Assembly (NCBI GenBank): GCA_049340005.1
Contig: JBMPIY010000013.1
Strand: one strand, 5' to 3'
DNA from: CAXBDP01 sp963974465
Lineage (GTDB): Bacteria; Bacteroidota; Bacteroidia; Cytophagales; Cyclobacteriaceae
Length of the DNA: 64,000 bases
The notes beneath the pieces were generated by a model. It was not told the origin of the DNA and searched no databases. It was given only the letters and a program-made list of their open reading frames with translations. The position numbers and the translations under genes were made by a program. Shown one piece after another: positions 26,557 to 36,382 of the stretch (positions are counted from its first letter, which is position 1; the number at the start of each line of letters is the position of its first letter).

Positions 26557-27445
26557 AGCTAATATAAGCGATATTTTCAATCACTTTAATTTCAGCTTGT
26601 GCTCCCATAATAACTGGGAAGTGTGGAAATTCGTGACCAGAAGGGAAACCGAAAAATACCGGCAAATTGTACTCAGCTACCAAATCTAGGATTAGTTCTT
26701 CTAAACTGTCTGAATAATCCTTCTGCTCAGAAATATTTGTGAAATAGCCCAAAAGCAAGCCACTTAAATTCTCGAGCAGGCAAGCTCTTTTTAGCTGCCA
26801 CAGCATTCGATCTATCTTATACATGGGTTCTCCCACCTCTTCGATGAAGAGTAGTTTTCCTTTGGATAAAGAAAAGTCTTTAGTGCCAATTAGATGGGTG
26901 ATGAGCGAAAGGTTACCTCCTATAATTTGCCCACTGGTATTTCGAGGACGGTCGTTTTTGGTAATGGGAAAACTCCATTCGGCATTCGTTCCAAATAAGA
27001 AACTACGAAGAAGCGGGAGGGATGTCAATGCTTCTTCTTTACCCAAGGCAGCCGTCATCATCGCATGAATCGATGCAACACCTTGTTGCTGAATAGCAAA
27101 ATGTAAAGCAGTAATATCGCTATACCCAATAATCCATTTTGGATTTTTCGAAAAACCACTCCAGTCGATACGATCTAATAAATGGCTAATTCCAAAACCC
27201 CCTCTATTGCAAAAAATAGCCTTGATTTTAGGATCATCGAGTGCTGATTGCAGATCGGCTAATCTTTGCGATGAAGTTCCGGCAAACCTCCCGCTTTTTA
27301 TCAAGGCATGCTTCCCAATCTTCACTTTCAAGTCCCAGCTTTTCAGTATTTCTACTCCAGAAGATAGTGCCGTTTCTTCAACACATCCTGATGGAGATAT
27401 AGCTGCTACAAAATCGCCTTTTCGTAAGTACGGAGGAAAAATCAT
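26546..27445 (-). CDS. LD-carboxypeptidase (peptidase S66)
   Basis: 299 residues. The S66 catalytic Ser lies in WIIGYSDITALHFA, the Glu in LLFIEEVGEPMYKIDRML, and the His in FPSGHEFPHFPVIMGA. The enzyme trims the terminal D-Ala from tetrapeptides during murein recycling. No signal peptide is evident, which fits the cytosolic form. Confidence 0.9.
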   Translation of the reverse strand: MIFPPYLRKGDFVAAISPSGCVEETALSSGVEILKSWDLKVKIGKHALIKSGRFAGTSSQRLADLQSALDDPKIKAIFCNRGGFGISHLLDRIDWSGFSKNPKWIIGYSDITALHFAIQQQGVASIHAMMTAALGKEEALTSLPLLRSFLFGTNAEWSFPITKNDRPRNTSGQIIGGNLSLITHLIGTKDFSLSKGKLLFIEEVGEPMYKIDRMLWQLKRACLLENLSGLLLGYFTNISEQKDYSDSLEELILDLVAEYNLPVFFGFPSGHEFPHFPVIMGAQAEIKVIENIAYISFKK

Positions 27446-27490
27446 CTAATTGTATTTGCTCTCAATTAAAGCAATAGATTGAACATAAAA

Positions 27491-27520
27491 AAACCCTGCC
27501 TTTTTGAAAAAGCAGGGTTT
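27491..27520 (-). terminator. terminator of the envelope operon
   Basis: AAACCCTGC and GCAGGGTTT pair with A/T-rich inner arms; on the minus strand a T-rich tract follows. It lies just after the last ompH gene. Confidence 0.8.
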
Positions 27521-27538
27521 CAAATATCTTTTTATCGA

Positions 27539-28096
27539 TTAATTGTTGTCGATAATAGAGCTTTCATTTTCTTCGCCATCAGCGGGAGGAGTAATACCCA
27601 ACTTAGCAAATACTAAATTGGTAATGTTGTCCTGCTCTGGAGCTACAAGTAAAATAGCACCATTTCCATCACTGAACACATAAGTATAACCGTTTTCCTT
27701 AGCTACATCTTCAATGGCCTTTTGTGCTTTATCATAAGCAGGTTGTAGCAATTCATTTCTTTTTCTTGTTAGTGACTGTTGAGCCTCAGCTTGGAATTGC
27801 TGTAAACTATTGTACATAGTTTGCAACTCAGTTTGTAAAGCTAACATTTGCTCTTCGGTAAGAGTAGCAGCCGTTTTCTCATATGTATCCTGCTTTACTT
27901 GTAATTCCTGCTGTTTTGCTTGGAACTGTTGACCAAGTTTAGTCTCGAAAGAGGTAAATTCATTTTCAGCCGCTCTAGTTTCTGGTAATTGGCTTACAAT
28001 TAAGTCTATGTTAGTATAGCCTATTTTAAGCTGGGCTTGGGCTGCAAAACTCAATGATGTTACTAATGCAACTAGAATGAAAAATTTCGATTTCAT
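27539..28096 (-). CDS. OmpH/Skp-family periplasmic chaperone, second copy
   Basis: About 185 residues from MKSKFFIL. A signal peptide ends near AAQAQ, followed by LKIGYTNIDLIVSQLPE, the OmpH start, and a long helical hairpin rich in Gln, Lys and Glu (tentacles). The C-terminal GYTYVFSDGNGAILLVAPEQDNI returns to the beta core. Skp trimers hold unfolded outer-membrane proteins for BamA, which is encoded two genes upstream. It ends the operon. Confidence 0.88.
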   Translation of the reverse strand: MKSKFFILVALVTSLSFAAQAQLKIGYTNIDLIVSQLPETRAAENEFTSFETKLGQQFQAKQQELQVKQDTYEKTAATLTEEQMLALQTELQTMYNSLQQFQAEAQQSLTRKRNELLQPAYDKAQKAIEDVAKENGYTYVFSDGNGAILLVAPEQDNITNLVFAKLGITPPADGEENESSIIDNN

Positions 28097-28124
28097 GGGA
28101 ATGTTCATTTAATTAATAATTTTT

Positions 28125-28658
28125 TTAGTTTCCGGGATTATTTGGATTGTTAAGCCCAAGTTCTTCTAACACAAAGTCTGTATAGTCATGCCTTGGATTT
28201 GTAAAGAGCATCACCATCTCACCTGACTTATCAAACAAAAAATCTAATCTTTGTTTTCGACAAACGGTTTCGATTGCTTCGTAAACTTTGTCGTGTATAG
28301 GTCGAGTTAGTTCTTGCTGCCTTACAAAGAAGGTGCCATTTGGTCCAAAGATAGAGGATTGAAAATTTTCTACCTCTTGTTCTTTTAATTTAATGGAAGC
28401 AAGTCGCTCTTCCTTCATTTCCTTTGTCAACAATACCTCTTCTGCCTGTAAGGCATCGTATAAGCCTTGCACCTCTATTCGCAAATTCTGTACCTCTTTT
28501 CTCCAGTCGGCAGCCAAGTCATCCAACTGCTTTTGTGCAGCTGCATATTCAGGCATTTTGCTCAGCACATATTCAGAATCAATATACCCAAATTTCTGTG
28601 CATGCGCAGAAAATTGAACGATAATAAATAAAGCTATAAAGGCACAAAACTGTTTCAT
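28125..28658 (-). CDS. OmpH/Skp-family periplasmic chaperone, first copy
   Basis: 177 residues. A signal peptide (IVQFSAHAQ) is followed by KFGYIDSEYVLSKMPEYAAAQ and a coiled-coil arm, then LDFLFDKSGEMVMLFTNPRHDYT. It starts 2 bp after the bamA stop and precedes the paralogue, the usual Bacteroidota arrangement. It probably escorts outer-membrane proteins across the periplasm. Confidence 0.88.
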   Translation of the reverse strand: MKQFCAFIALFIIVQFSAHAQKFGYIDSEYVLSKMPEYAAAQKQLDDLAADWRKEVQNLRIEVQGLYDALQAEEVLLTKEMKEERLASIKLKEQEVENFQSSIFGPNGTFFVRQQELTRPIHDKVYEAIETVCRKQRLDFLFDKSGEMVMLFTNPRHDYTDFVLEELGLNNPNNPGN

Positions 28659-28660
28659 TA

Positions 28661-31330
28661 CTACCTGAATTGTTGACCAATTGTAAAGTGAACTTGTGCA
28701 CCACTAGGGGTAGTACTGCCAGGAAGTCTGTCGAAGCCATAGCCCCAATCCACACCAAGTAATCCAAATGCTGGCATAAATACTCGAGCACCTACTCCAG
28801 CAGAACGATAAAGGTTGAATGGATTGTATTCCTGATAATTGTTGAATGTATTTCCACCCTCAGCAAAACCTAATAAATAGATTGATGCTTGTGGATTCAT
28901 AGAAACTGGATATCGCACTTCCATTGTGAATTTATTATACATAATACCTCCACGGAAATTCGTTTGCTGATCAACCGGCTGAATCGTATTATCATCATAA
29001 CCTCTTAGCGCAATGATTTCCTGCGCTAAAATAAAGCCTTGCTGCCCTGCCAATCCGGAACCACCCATAATAAAGCGCTCGAATGGGCTAAAGCCAGTAC
29101 GATTATTATACTGACCAATAAAACCCAAATTGGTTTTGGCCATAAGAACAAACTTAGCCGGCAATGGAATGAAGAAGGAAGCATCAAACATCCACTTATG
29201 ATACTCAACCCATCTGAATTGCTCAGCAGGTTCTAGATCTGAATAAACTTTATCCTTATTAAATACCGAGTATGGAGGAGTAAGATTAGCTGTTAGCATT
29301 ACAGATCCACCAAATTGAGGGAATCTAGGGTTTGCAATGCTATTTCTAGATATTACTGTATTGAAAGTAATATTGTTAGACAATCCATTATCGAAACCAA
29401 GTAGGCTACCAAAGTTATTTACATTATACACCATGTAGGTGACGGAGTTTTGGATTTGGAAGAAGTTATCTGGCCATTTTACTCTGCGGCCTAAACCTAC
29501 AGTAGCACTAGATACTTTGAATGAGCCTAACTGCTGATTTGTTACAAAATCTATGTTTCGCTGAATTGATCTATTCAAATTGAATGAAAAAGCATTAGGC
29601 TTTTTGCCACCTAACCAAGGCTCGGAAAAATCGAAACTATAGCTTTGAAATCTTCTACCATTTGCTTGAATTCTAAGTCCTAGTGATTGTCCATCTCCTA
29701 CTGGTAATGGTCTCCAAGTACTAGGTTTAGTGAGGTTCTTCGTCGAGAAGTTATTGAAACGGAGACCTACGGTACCTACGAATCCGAAAATACCGCCCCA
29801 ACCCCCAGAAAGTTCTATTTGATCACTCGGAGTTTCTTCTAAGTCCCAAGCAATATCCACTGTTCCATCATTTTGGTTAGGAATAGGTCTTGGGTTTATT
29901 GTTTCAGGGTTAAAATAACCTAAAGCAGATAGTTCACTTTGTGTACGAATAATATTGCTTCGGCTAAACTTCTCGCCAGGTCTGGTAAATAGTTCGCGAA
30001 TTACCACATGATCGTTGGTGCGGTCATTCCCTGCAATAATCACTTTGTTAATAGTGGCTTGTGGGCCTTCGAACATGCGAATTTCCAAGTCAATGGTATC
30101 GTTCTCTACTCTAACTTCAGCAGGATTTGCTTGGAAAAACAAATAGCCATTGTCCATATATAATGAGGCCACATCTTCTTGTGGATCAAAATTTAATTTT
30201 CTGTCTAATAATTCTTGATTGTAGATATCACCTCTTTGTACACCTAAAATTGCGGCAAGTTCTTCATCGGTATGAACATAATTGCCAACCCATTTTACAT
30301 CACCAAAATAGTATCTATTTCCTTCATCAATTCTTAGCAGCACATCTAGTGTGCTTTCACCGGATTTATAAACAGAATCTTGAACTATGGTAGCATCTCT
30401 GAAGCCTCTAGCATTGTAAAAGGCAATAACCTTATCCTTATCTTCACGAAATTTATTATCAACAAACTTAGAGCCTCCGAATATATTCAACTTCACGTTA
30501 TCATAAATGTAGTTCTTTGCAACCTCGAACTCCATTTTTTCTCTTTTGGTAAAGAAGTTTGCCACTTTCTTCGGCGTCAGCTGAGTAATGCCTTTTATGA
30601 GATTGCCTACCAAGTGAAATCTAACCTTTTCGTTAGTTCCTTTCATTTGGCCTTTTAACCTTCTACTGTCAAATTCATCATTACCAACAATATGAATATC
30701 CTTGATATTAACTTTTTGTTTTTTGTCAACAATAAACGTTAAACGATCTCTTGAACGCATTACAGTATCACGCTCTAATTCGGTTCTAATCGTGGCATTC
30801 AAAAAGCCTTTCTCATCAAAGTGCTTTTTGATAATTAATTCCGAATTTTTGATAAGTGAATTTGTAGGAACCTTACCAATTAAATTAACCTTTTCGATCA
30901 ATTCAGATTGTTCTGTTTTCGTAACCCCAACCCAGTTCACTCGATTTACCGTGCCTCTTTCTGCAATGTAAATGATTAAGGAAACCTTGTCGCCAACAGC
31001 ATCGGTCACATAAATACCAACATCATCTAGGAATCCTTGATCCCACAGTTTCTTGGTGGCTCTTGAAATTTGCTCTCCAGGAATAGTAATTTTGTCGCCT
31101 ACATTCAATCCTGCCAAGTTTCCCAGAATGGCTGAATCTAGAATATTTGCTCCTACTACACCTATGGACTCAATCTCATATGTTTTGGGATTGGTATAGG
31201 AAAGGTCAATTACATTGATCTCTTCTGGTTTTGTTTCTTGTGACCTCACTCCATATCTAATCTGTGCTTGCAGACTGAAAATGGTCATTAAAAATAATGA
31301 GGTAAGTATAATTTTCTTCATGCCAACCAC
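28661..31330 (-). CDS. bamA: outer-membrane protein assembly factor BamA
   Basis: 889 residues. A signal peptide ends near LQAQ. POTRA repeats follow through about residue 480 (for example INKVIIAGNDRTNDHVVIRELFTRPGEKFSRSN). The C-terminal Omp85 barrel has the conserved FNKFTMEVRYPVS-like strand region (MYNKFTMEVRYPVSMNP) and ends in GQQFR. It inserts outer-membrane barrels. Its start overlaps the uppS stop by a base, and two Skp genes follow, so it is cotranscribed with its chaperones. Confidence 0.93.
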   Translation of the reverse strand: MVGMKKIILTSLFLMTIFSLQAQIRYGVRSQETKPEEINVIDLSYTNPKTYEIESIGVVGANILDSAILGNLAGLNVGDKITIPGEQISRATKKLWDQGFLDDVGIYVTDAVGDKVSLIIYIAERGTVNRVNWVGVTKTEQSELIEKVNLIGKVPTNSLIKNSELIIKKHFDEKGFLNATIRTELERDTVMRSRDRLTFIVDKKQKVNIKDIHIVGNDEFDSRRLKGQMKGTNEKVRFHLVGNLIKGITQLTPKKVANFFTKREKMEFEVAKNYIYDNVKLNIFGGSKFVDNKFREDKDKVIAFYNARGFRDATIVQDSVYKSGESTLDVLLRIDEGNRYYFGDVKWVGNYVHTDEELAAILGVQRGDIYNQELLDRKLNFDPQEDVASLYMDNGYLFFQANPAEVRVENDTIDLEIRMFEGPQATINKVIIAGNDRTNDHVVIRELFTRPGEKFSRSNIIRTQSELSALGYFNPETINPRPIPNQNDGTVDIAWDLEETPSDQIELSGGWGGIFGFVGTVGLRFNNFSTKNLTKPSTWRPLPVGDGQSLGLRIQANGRRFQSYSFDFSEPWLGGKKPNAFSFNLNRSIQRNIDFVTNQQLGSFKVSSATVGLGRRVKWPDNFFQIQNSVTYMVYNVNNFGSLLGFDNGLSNNITFNTVISRNSIANPRFPQFGGSVMLTANLTPPYSVFNKDKVYSDLEPAEQFRWVEYHKWMFDASFFIPLPAKFVLMAKTNLGFIGQYNNRTGFSPFERFIMGGSGLAGQQGFILAQEIIALRGYDDNTIQPVDQQTNFRGGIMYNKFTMEVRYPVSMNPQASIYLLGFAEGGNTFNNYQEYNPFNLYRSAGVGARVFMPAFGLLGVDWGYGFDRLPGSTTPSGAQVHFTIGQQFR

Positions 31331-32067
31331 TACGATTTCACTTGTTCACTAATTTTGCCAAATCTTCTTTCTCTTTGTTGATAAGCATAGATTGCATCGT
31401 ACAAATGCTCTTTGCGAAAATCTGGCCAAAGCACTTCTGTAAAATACAATTCACAGTAAGCCAATTGCCACAAAAGGAAATTGCTAATTCTCATTTCACC
31501 GCTCGTTCTTATCAATAACTCTGGATCAGGGAACGCATTCGTATTAAGATGCTCAGAAATTGTATTTTGGCTTATTTCTTCACTAGAAATTTCACCTTTT
31601 TTTACTTTTTCGGAAATAATCTTCACTGCTTCCGTTATTTCCCACCTTCCAGAATAGCTCAAGGCCAATATTAAATTGAGCCCCGTATTACTTCTTGTCT
31701 CTTTTATTGCTTCTTCCAACTCTGCTTGACAGCCTTTTGGAAGCGAGGTCAAATCGCCAATAGAGTGCAATCTAACGTTATTTTTGGTTAGCACGCGCAG
31801 CTCTTTTCGAATGGTGGATACTAATAAACTCATAAGCGCATCTACTTCCTCCCGCGGTCTTCCCCAGTTTTCAGTTGAAAAAGCATACAAAGTCAAATAG
31901 TTTACACCTAATTCCGCACAACTTTCCGTGACTTCTCTTACAGATTTGATGGCATTTTTGTGCCCAAAAATGCGCTGAGCGCCCTTTTGCTTGGCCCATC
32001 TGCCATTTCCATCCATGATCACCGCTATATGCGACGGAAGTTTATTTTTATCAAGCTTTTCCAGCAT
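31330..32067 (-). CDS. uppS: undecaprenyl diphosphate synthase
   Basis: 245 residues. MDGNGRWA at 18-25 carries the catalytic Asp, and ELLIRTSGEMRISNFLLWQLAY with ELYFTEVLWPDF forms the conserved C-terminal part of cis-prenyltransferases. It makes the C55 lipid carrier for peptidoglycan and surface glycans. Overlap with bamA links lipid-carrier supply to envelope assembly. Confidence 0.95.
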   Translation of the reverse strand: MLEKLDKNKLPSHIAVIMDGNGRWAKQKGAQRIFGHKNAIKSVREVTESCAELGVNYLTLYAFSTENWGRPREEVDALMSLLVSTIRKELRVLTKNNVRLHSIGDLTSLPKGCQAELEEAIKETRSNTGLNLILALSYSGRWEITEAVKIISEKVKKGEISSEEISQNTISEHLNTNAFPDPELLIRTSGEMRISNFLLWQLAYCELYFTEVLWPDFRKEHLYDAIYAYQQRERRFGKISEQVKS

Positions 32068-32143
32068 GCCTGCTATTGTCCCAAAATTAAGGCTACAAAA
32101 TTGGCTATTTATTTTTAATAAATCGAATCGAGAGCAAAATCCT

Positions 32144-32857
32144 TTAGAAATAAGGGTTTGTTGGACAATCGGAACGGAAAATGGTATAGGTCAAATGAAC
32201 TCCTAAGTAATAATACCAGTCCCGCTTATAGGGGTTGCCGCCAGTGTAGCTTTTGGTAATTGGAGCTTCACTTATATTGTCCAAAGTGTAGGAATAGGCT
32301 TTTCTAGCGCTGAATTCTACATCCAAAGTCCATTTGTAAGATACTGGGAAGCGGAGACCCCCACCAATTGGAATAGATGGATTAAATTCTGAATAATCTT
32401 CCTCGGCTTGATCTTCGGCAGATAGATAATAGCCAGCAAGTCCTGCGAAAACATAGGGGCTAAAACCATAAGGTGCCCTTTTATCAGTGAAATCGAAAAA
32501 CTGATATTCTAATAAAGCCGCGCCTTCGAAAATAATTCCTTTAAAGAAGTTGGCGCGATTCACACTGTATATGTCTCTTTGATCTTCTTCGCCTTTTATT
32601 CCACCCACTGTACCTGCAATTCGCACGCTGAAAGGTTTTGCCAAATGCTTTTTGTAAAAGATTGTACCAGCAATTCTATTTTGATCTATAGCATATCCTT
32701 GCTGCAAATCGCCAGTATAACTAATGCCTCCTAACCCAAAACCAACAGCGGAATCTTGCGCTTTCACGGATGTAGCGCACAAAATCCCAAAAGCTAAGGA
32801 TAAGTAAAGGGGAAGTATTCGAATGGAAAATAATTGTTTCAAGAAAACCATTTGCAT
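32144..32857 (-). CDS. DUF6089-type outer-membrane beta-barrel protein
   Basis: About 237 residues, possibly starting four codons later. A signal sequence ends near SVKAQ. The rest has alternating hydrophobic strands with GLGGISYTGDL, LLEYQFFDF and a closing YYLGVHLTYTIF, typical of small eight-strand barrels. DUF6089 proteins sit beside nadK and uppS in many Bacteroidota, so position supports the call. The function is unknown. Confidence 0.8.
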   Translation of the reverse strand: MQMVFLKQLFSIRILPLYLSLAFGILCATSVKAQDSAVGFGLGGISYTGDLQQGYAIDQNRIAGTIFYKKHLAKPFSVRIAGTVGGIKGEEDQRDIYSVNRANFFKGIIFEGAALLEYQFFDFTDKRAPYGFSPYVFAGLAGYYLSAEDQAEEDYSEFNPSIPIGGGLRFPVSYKWTLDVEFSARKAYSYTLDNISEAPITKSYTGGNPYKRDWYYYLGVHLTYTIFRSDCPTNPYF

Positions 32858-32894
32858 CTAAACGCTAAACTCAATTTTATTATATAATTTGGAA

Positions 32895-33773
32895 TTAATT
32901 TCTGGCGTCTAGCCCCCAATTTAGTTTTTGTCTGAGGGTATCAAAAAAACTGTATCCATCGAATTTCACCAATTTGGCCGAAAAATTTTCTTTTCTTACT
33001 GCCAAAGGTGTACTTATATCTACTACTTGCGAACGTGAATCTACAGAAATCATCGCATTGCCTAATCTACATTCCACTTCAAAGGAAATGACACTTGCAT
33101 CGGATACGACCATTGGGCGCACTGTTAAGTTATGTGGGCTCACCGGAGTGATTACAAAATTACTTGATTGAGGCAAAACTAATGGCCCTCCACAACTTAG
33201 ACTATAGCCTGTAGAGCCGGTTGGCGTGGCGATAATAAGGCCATCTGCCCAATAAGAGTTAAGGTATTCGCCATTAATATAGGTGTGTACCGTAATCATC
33301 GAAGACGTATCCGTTTTCAATATGGTGACTTCGTTCAACCCGAAATTTATTCCGCCAAAAAGCTCTCTATCTGACTCTACTTTTACCAAAGTCCGCTTGT
33401 CGATACTGTAAGCGTTTTTGAATAGATCATTTATGGCTTTCTTGGTTTGGTCGCGGGGAGTAGTGGCCAAAAAGCCTAAACGTCCCGTATTTATCCCCAC
33501 AATAGGAATTTCTAATTCGCGCACATGCGTTATGGAATCAAGCAAAGTGCCATCACCGCCTAGACTGAAAAAGAAAGAAACTTTGTGCAAATCGCTCTTT
33601 TCATGGTAAACCTTGGCGGCACCGATATTTAGATTTTTGTGTGCAAGTAATTGTTCGTGAAAAGATTGGCTAATTAAAATCTGAACCTTGCGTTGATGAA
33701 GTTCATCAAAAAGATCCTGAACATAATTCAGTGATTCACTTTTCAAACTTCTACCATGAATAGCAATTTTCAT
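32895..33773 (-). CDS. nadK: NAD kinase
   Basis: 292 residues. GGDGTLLD at 72-79 includes the catalytic Asp, GVNTGRLGF-like VGINTGRLGFLA binds the substrate, and TPTGSTGYSLSCGGPL with ITPVSPHNLTVRPMV are the conserved C-terminal motifs. It phosphorylates NAD to NADP. It lies 46 bp after the CBS-domain gene in the long minus-strand run. Confidence 0.95.
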   Translation of the reverse strand: MKIAIHGRSLKSESLNYVQDLFDELHQRKVQILISQSFHEQLLAHKNLNIGAAKVYHEKSDLHKVSFFFSLGGDGTLLDSITHVRELEIPIVGINTGRLGFLATTPRDQTKKAINDLFKNAYSIDKRTLVKVESDRELFGGINFGLNEVTILKTDTSSMITVHTYINGEYLNSYWADGLIIATPTGSTGYSLSCGGPLVLPQSSNFVITPVSPHNLTVRPMVVSDASVISFEVECRLGNAMISVDSRSQVVDISTPLAVRKENFSAKLVKFDGYSFFDTLRQKLNWGLDARN

Positions 33774-33819
33774 TTATAATTGGTTATCGTGTTGGTGTAG
33801 CGGCGGGAGGATATAAAAC

Positions 33820-34485
33820 TCAAATACTCAAATATTTCATTAACAAATCCCAGCGACTTTTATCATCAGATTCGGTGACTGCGTCTTGGAAGCGGCCTAT
33901 GATTTTGTATCCAAATCGCTCCAAAGTGGCGATAATATGAGATAAGTTCGTCCTATTAATTTTTAATGTGAGTTTGATTTTAGAAGCATCAAGATGATCG
34001 TCTGTAACACAGCAACTCAATATTTTGGCCTCATTTTCTTCTATCAACCGGCTAATTGCAGATAATGAATAATCAATCTGATTCATCGAAAGCACTATTA
34101 TCGCTCCTGGACTTTGTACTGAAGCCGTTTGAGCAAAGGCAGTGATGGTGTCTTCAATAGTAATTACTCCTTCGTATTCATTGAGATTATTCAGCACAGC
34201 AACCATTTTTACATGGTGCTCTGAGGCCATTTTTAATACATTATAGAAATGCTCGTCTTCCTTCACCCAACAATCTTGGCCTATCAAGGGAAAGCTTTTA
34301 ATTTCTAACTCCGCATTATTCGATTCGAAAATGATGTCTTCACTTATAAAACCAATGAACTTTCCATCTTCTAAAACAGGAATTTCAGAAATTCGCATTT
34401 CTTCCATCCAAGAAATTGCCTTTGAGGCAAGATCCGTCGGCTTAAGTGGCGGAATCATTTGATTTATAAGTTCGGCTGCGATCAT
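33820..34485 (-). CDS. CBS-domain protein with ACT-like C terminus
   Basis: 221 residues. Two CBS repeats (LKPTDLASKAISWMEEMRIS, then WVKEDEHFYNVLKMASEHHV) fill the first 135 residues. The C-terminal part, IVLSMNQIDYSLSAISRLIEENEAKI and beyond, resembles an ACT domain. CBS pairs bind adenine nucleotides and regulate partners. It precedes nadK in many Bacteroidota, suggesting a role tied to nucleotide cofactors. Its ATG overlaps the upstream hydrolase stop by 4 bp. Confidence 0.85.
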   Translation of the reverse strand: MIAAELINQMIPPLKPTDLASKAISWMEEMRISEIPVLEDGKFIGFISEDIIFESNNAELEIKSFPLIGQDCWVKEDEHFYNVLKMASEHHVKMVAVLNNLNEYEGVITIEDTITAFAQTASVQSPGAIIVLSMNQIDYSLSAISRLIEENEAKILSCCVTDDHLDASKIKLTLKINRTNLSHIIATLERFGYKIIGRFQDAVTESDDKSRWDLLMKYLSI

Positions 34486-35249
34486 ACGGCTACATTTTCT
34501 TCTAATAAAAAGGCTTCCAATAATTCATTGAATTTTTCTGGCTGCTCCATCATCGGTGCATGACAACACTTATCTATAAACCTAAGTTTGGAGTTTTTGA
34601 TTAATCTATTGAATTCATACCCAACTAAAGGCGGAGTAATAGTATCATTAAGCCCCCAAACTAATAATGTGGGCTGTTCAATTTTCACAATCTCCTCAGC
34701 CATATTATGTCGCTGTGCCGACTTGGCAATTGCAACAATCCGAAGGCATTTTGGAATGCTCGTAGTGATTTCAAAAATTTCATCCACAAACTCCTTAGAA
34801 ATGATTTTTGGATCATAGAAAGTATATTCTACTCTGTCCTTTATATAATCGTAGCTTCCTCTGCGCGGGAATGATCCTCCCATGGAATTTTCGAAAAGGC
34901 CGGAGGAACCAGTCAATACTAGATTCTTCACTTTCTCTGGATGCTTAAGTGTGTAGATCAATGCAATATGTCCACCAAGTGAATTGCCCATCAGTGTCAT
35001 CTTATCAAGCCCTTGTTGCTTAACAAACTCATGAACAAATTCTTCAAGATTATCCAAACCTGCTTTGCGCAGAGGCATTTCATAAATTGGAAGCATTGGG
35101 ATGATCACCCGATGCGTTTTAGAAAATTTGTTTACCACACCTTCCCAATTACTCAAGGCTCCAAATAAGCCATGAAGTAAAAGCAAAACCTCACCCTCAC
35201 CTTCATCTATGAAATCAAATTTTCCTTTATGTTTAATTTTTAAGGTCAT
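34482..35249 (-). CDS. alpha/beta hydrolase
   Basis: 255 residues. LLLLHGLFGALSNW gives the oxyanion region, GNSLGG the nucleophile Ser, LLVWGLNDTITPP the Asp, and KCCHAPMMEQPEKFN the His. There is no signal peptide. It could be an esterase or a C-C hydrolase; no substrate clue is seen. It is translationally coupled to the CBS gene. Confidence 0.85.
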   Translation of the reverse strand: MTLKIKHKGKFDFIDEGEGEVLLLLHGLFGALSNWEGVVNKFSKTHRVIIPMLPIYEMPLRKAGLDNLEEFVHEFVKQQGLDKMTLMGNSLGGHIALIYTLKHPEKVKNLVLTGSSGLFENSMGGSFPRRGSYDYIKDRVEYTFYDPKIISKEFVDEIFEITTSIPKCLRIVAIAKSAQRHNMAEEIVKIEQPTLLVWGLNDTITPPLVGYEFNRLIKNSKLRFIDKCCHAPMMEQPEKFNELLEAFLLEENVAV

Positions 35250-35286
35250 ATAAATAAAGCTTTAAAGCAATATACTCAAAATCTAT

Positions 35287-35865
35287 TTAAGACAGCAAGA
35301 TATCATCAAGCCAGTTTTTAATCAAAGCTAATCCATTTTGGGTAAGCACGGCTTCAGGATGATACTGCACTCCACAAATGGGCAAAGTAGCATGACGCAT
35401 TGACATTAGCTCAGCTTCTTGACTTATAGCAGTTTGAATAAGTTCTGTCGGCAAATTATCTAATACTAGCGAATGGTAGCGCACCACATCAAACTGATTA
35501 GGCAAGTCTTTGTATAATCCTTGCTGTTCCAAAATCTTGATGGTAGAAATTTTTCCATGCATAGGTTTTAGCCCTTTTTTCAAATTAGCGCCAAAAAACT
35601 CACCAATGGCCTGATGACCTAGACATATTCCAAATATTGGCAACTTATCATGAAAATGCTCAACAAATTGCATGAGATTGCCAGCCTTCTGCGGGCTTTC
35701 CGGCCCTGGCGATAATACCAAAGCATCTGCTTGTAATTGTTGAAGCTTGGCTAGCGATACGTCGTTTCGTATTACTTGTAATTGAACTCCGCAGCGATGA
35801 AAATAATCAACCAGATTCCATGTGAAAGAATCATAATTATCGACAAGTACAATATTAGCTGCCAT
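35287..35865 (-). CDS. pabA: glutamine amidotransferase, aminodeoxychorismate/anthranilate synthase component II
   Basis: 192 residues, a class I amidotransferase. VDNYDSFTWNLVDYF starts the family, GICLGHQAIGEFFG holds the nucleophile Cys, and GVQYHPEAVLT the His-Glu pair. It feeds ammonia to a chorismate-using partner, making p-aminobenzoate or anthranilate. No trp genes are nearby, so the PabA role is the better guess. It overlaps cvpA by 11 bp. Confidence 0.85.
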   Translation of the reverse strand: MAANIVLVDNYDSFTWNLVDYFHRCGVQLQVIRNDVSLAKLQQLQADALVLSPGPESPQKAGNLMQFVEHFHDKLPIFGICLGHQAIGEFFGANLKKGLKPMHGKISTIKILEQQGLYKDLPNQFDVVRYHSLVLDNLPTELIQTAISQEAELMSMRHATLPICGVQYHPEAVLTQNGLALIKNWLDDILLS

Positions 35866-36376
35866 CGAGCAGAGCCCTTACGATCGTATCGAAGTTTTCG
35901 ACAATTGAGAAATGGCTAACCATATAATTATAGACATTATAGGTGTACGGTTGGATTACTGCTAATACTTTAGACTCCTCCCGCTGTTCTGTCAAAAATC
36001 CAAAGAGCGATGAAATCCAAAAGAACACAGAAATAAAGATGGTAATTTTTACCAAGCCCAAAACAGCTCCTGCAATGCCATCTATTTTCTTTAGAAACAA
36101 AGCTTTTAAGATTGTTCTCAAAAACTCAGCAACTGTCGAAAAAACAACCATCACCACAATAAAAATAATCAAGGCTATAATTATTGGCAGATATTCCGAT
36201 TCATTCACACCCATTGACGTAAGCAGCCCTACTAAGCCATTGGACAAAGTAAGTGCTGCAACTACTCCAACTATAATCCCTAGGACATCTAATAGGCCTT
36301 TGACAAAACCCGTACGATACCCAGATGAAATACCGAGTATTAAGGCTATGATTAATATAATGTCAACAAGTGCCAT
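35855..36376 (-). CDS. CvpA-family membrane protein
   Basis: 173 residues with four membrane helices, starting DIILIIALILGISSGYRTGFVKGLLDVLG, the CvpA hallmark, and ending GAVLGLVKITIFISVFFWISSLFGF. CvpA relatives affect colicin V export, envelope stress and biofilm. It starts 6 bp after the YqeY stop. Confidence 0.88.
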   Translation of the reverse strand: MALVDIILIIALILGISSGYRTGFVKGLLDVLGIIVGVVAALTLSNGLVGLLTSMGVNESEYLPIIIALIIFIVVMVVFSTVAEFLRTILKALFLKKIDGIAGAVLGLVKITIFISVFFWISSLFGFLTEQREESKVLAVIQPYTYNVYNYMVSHFSIVENFDTIVRALLDGS

Positions 36377-36382
36377 TGTATG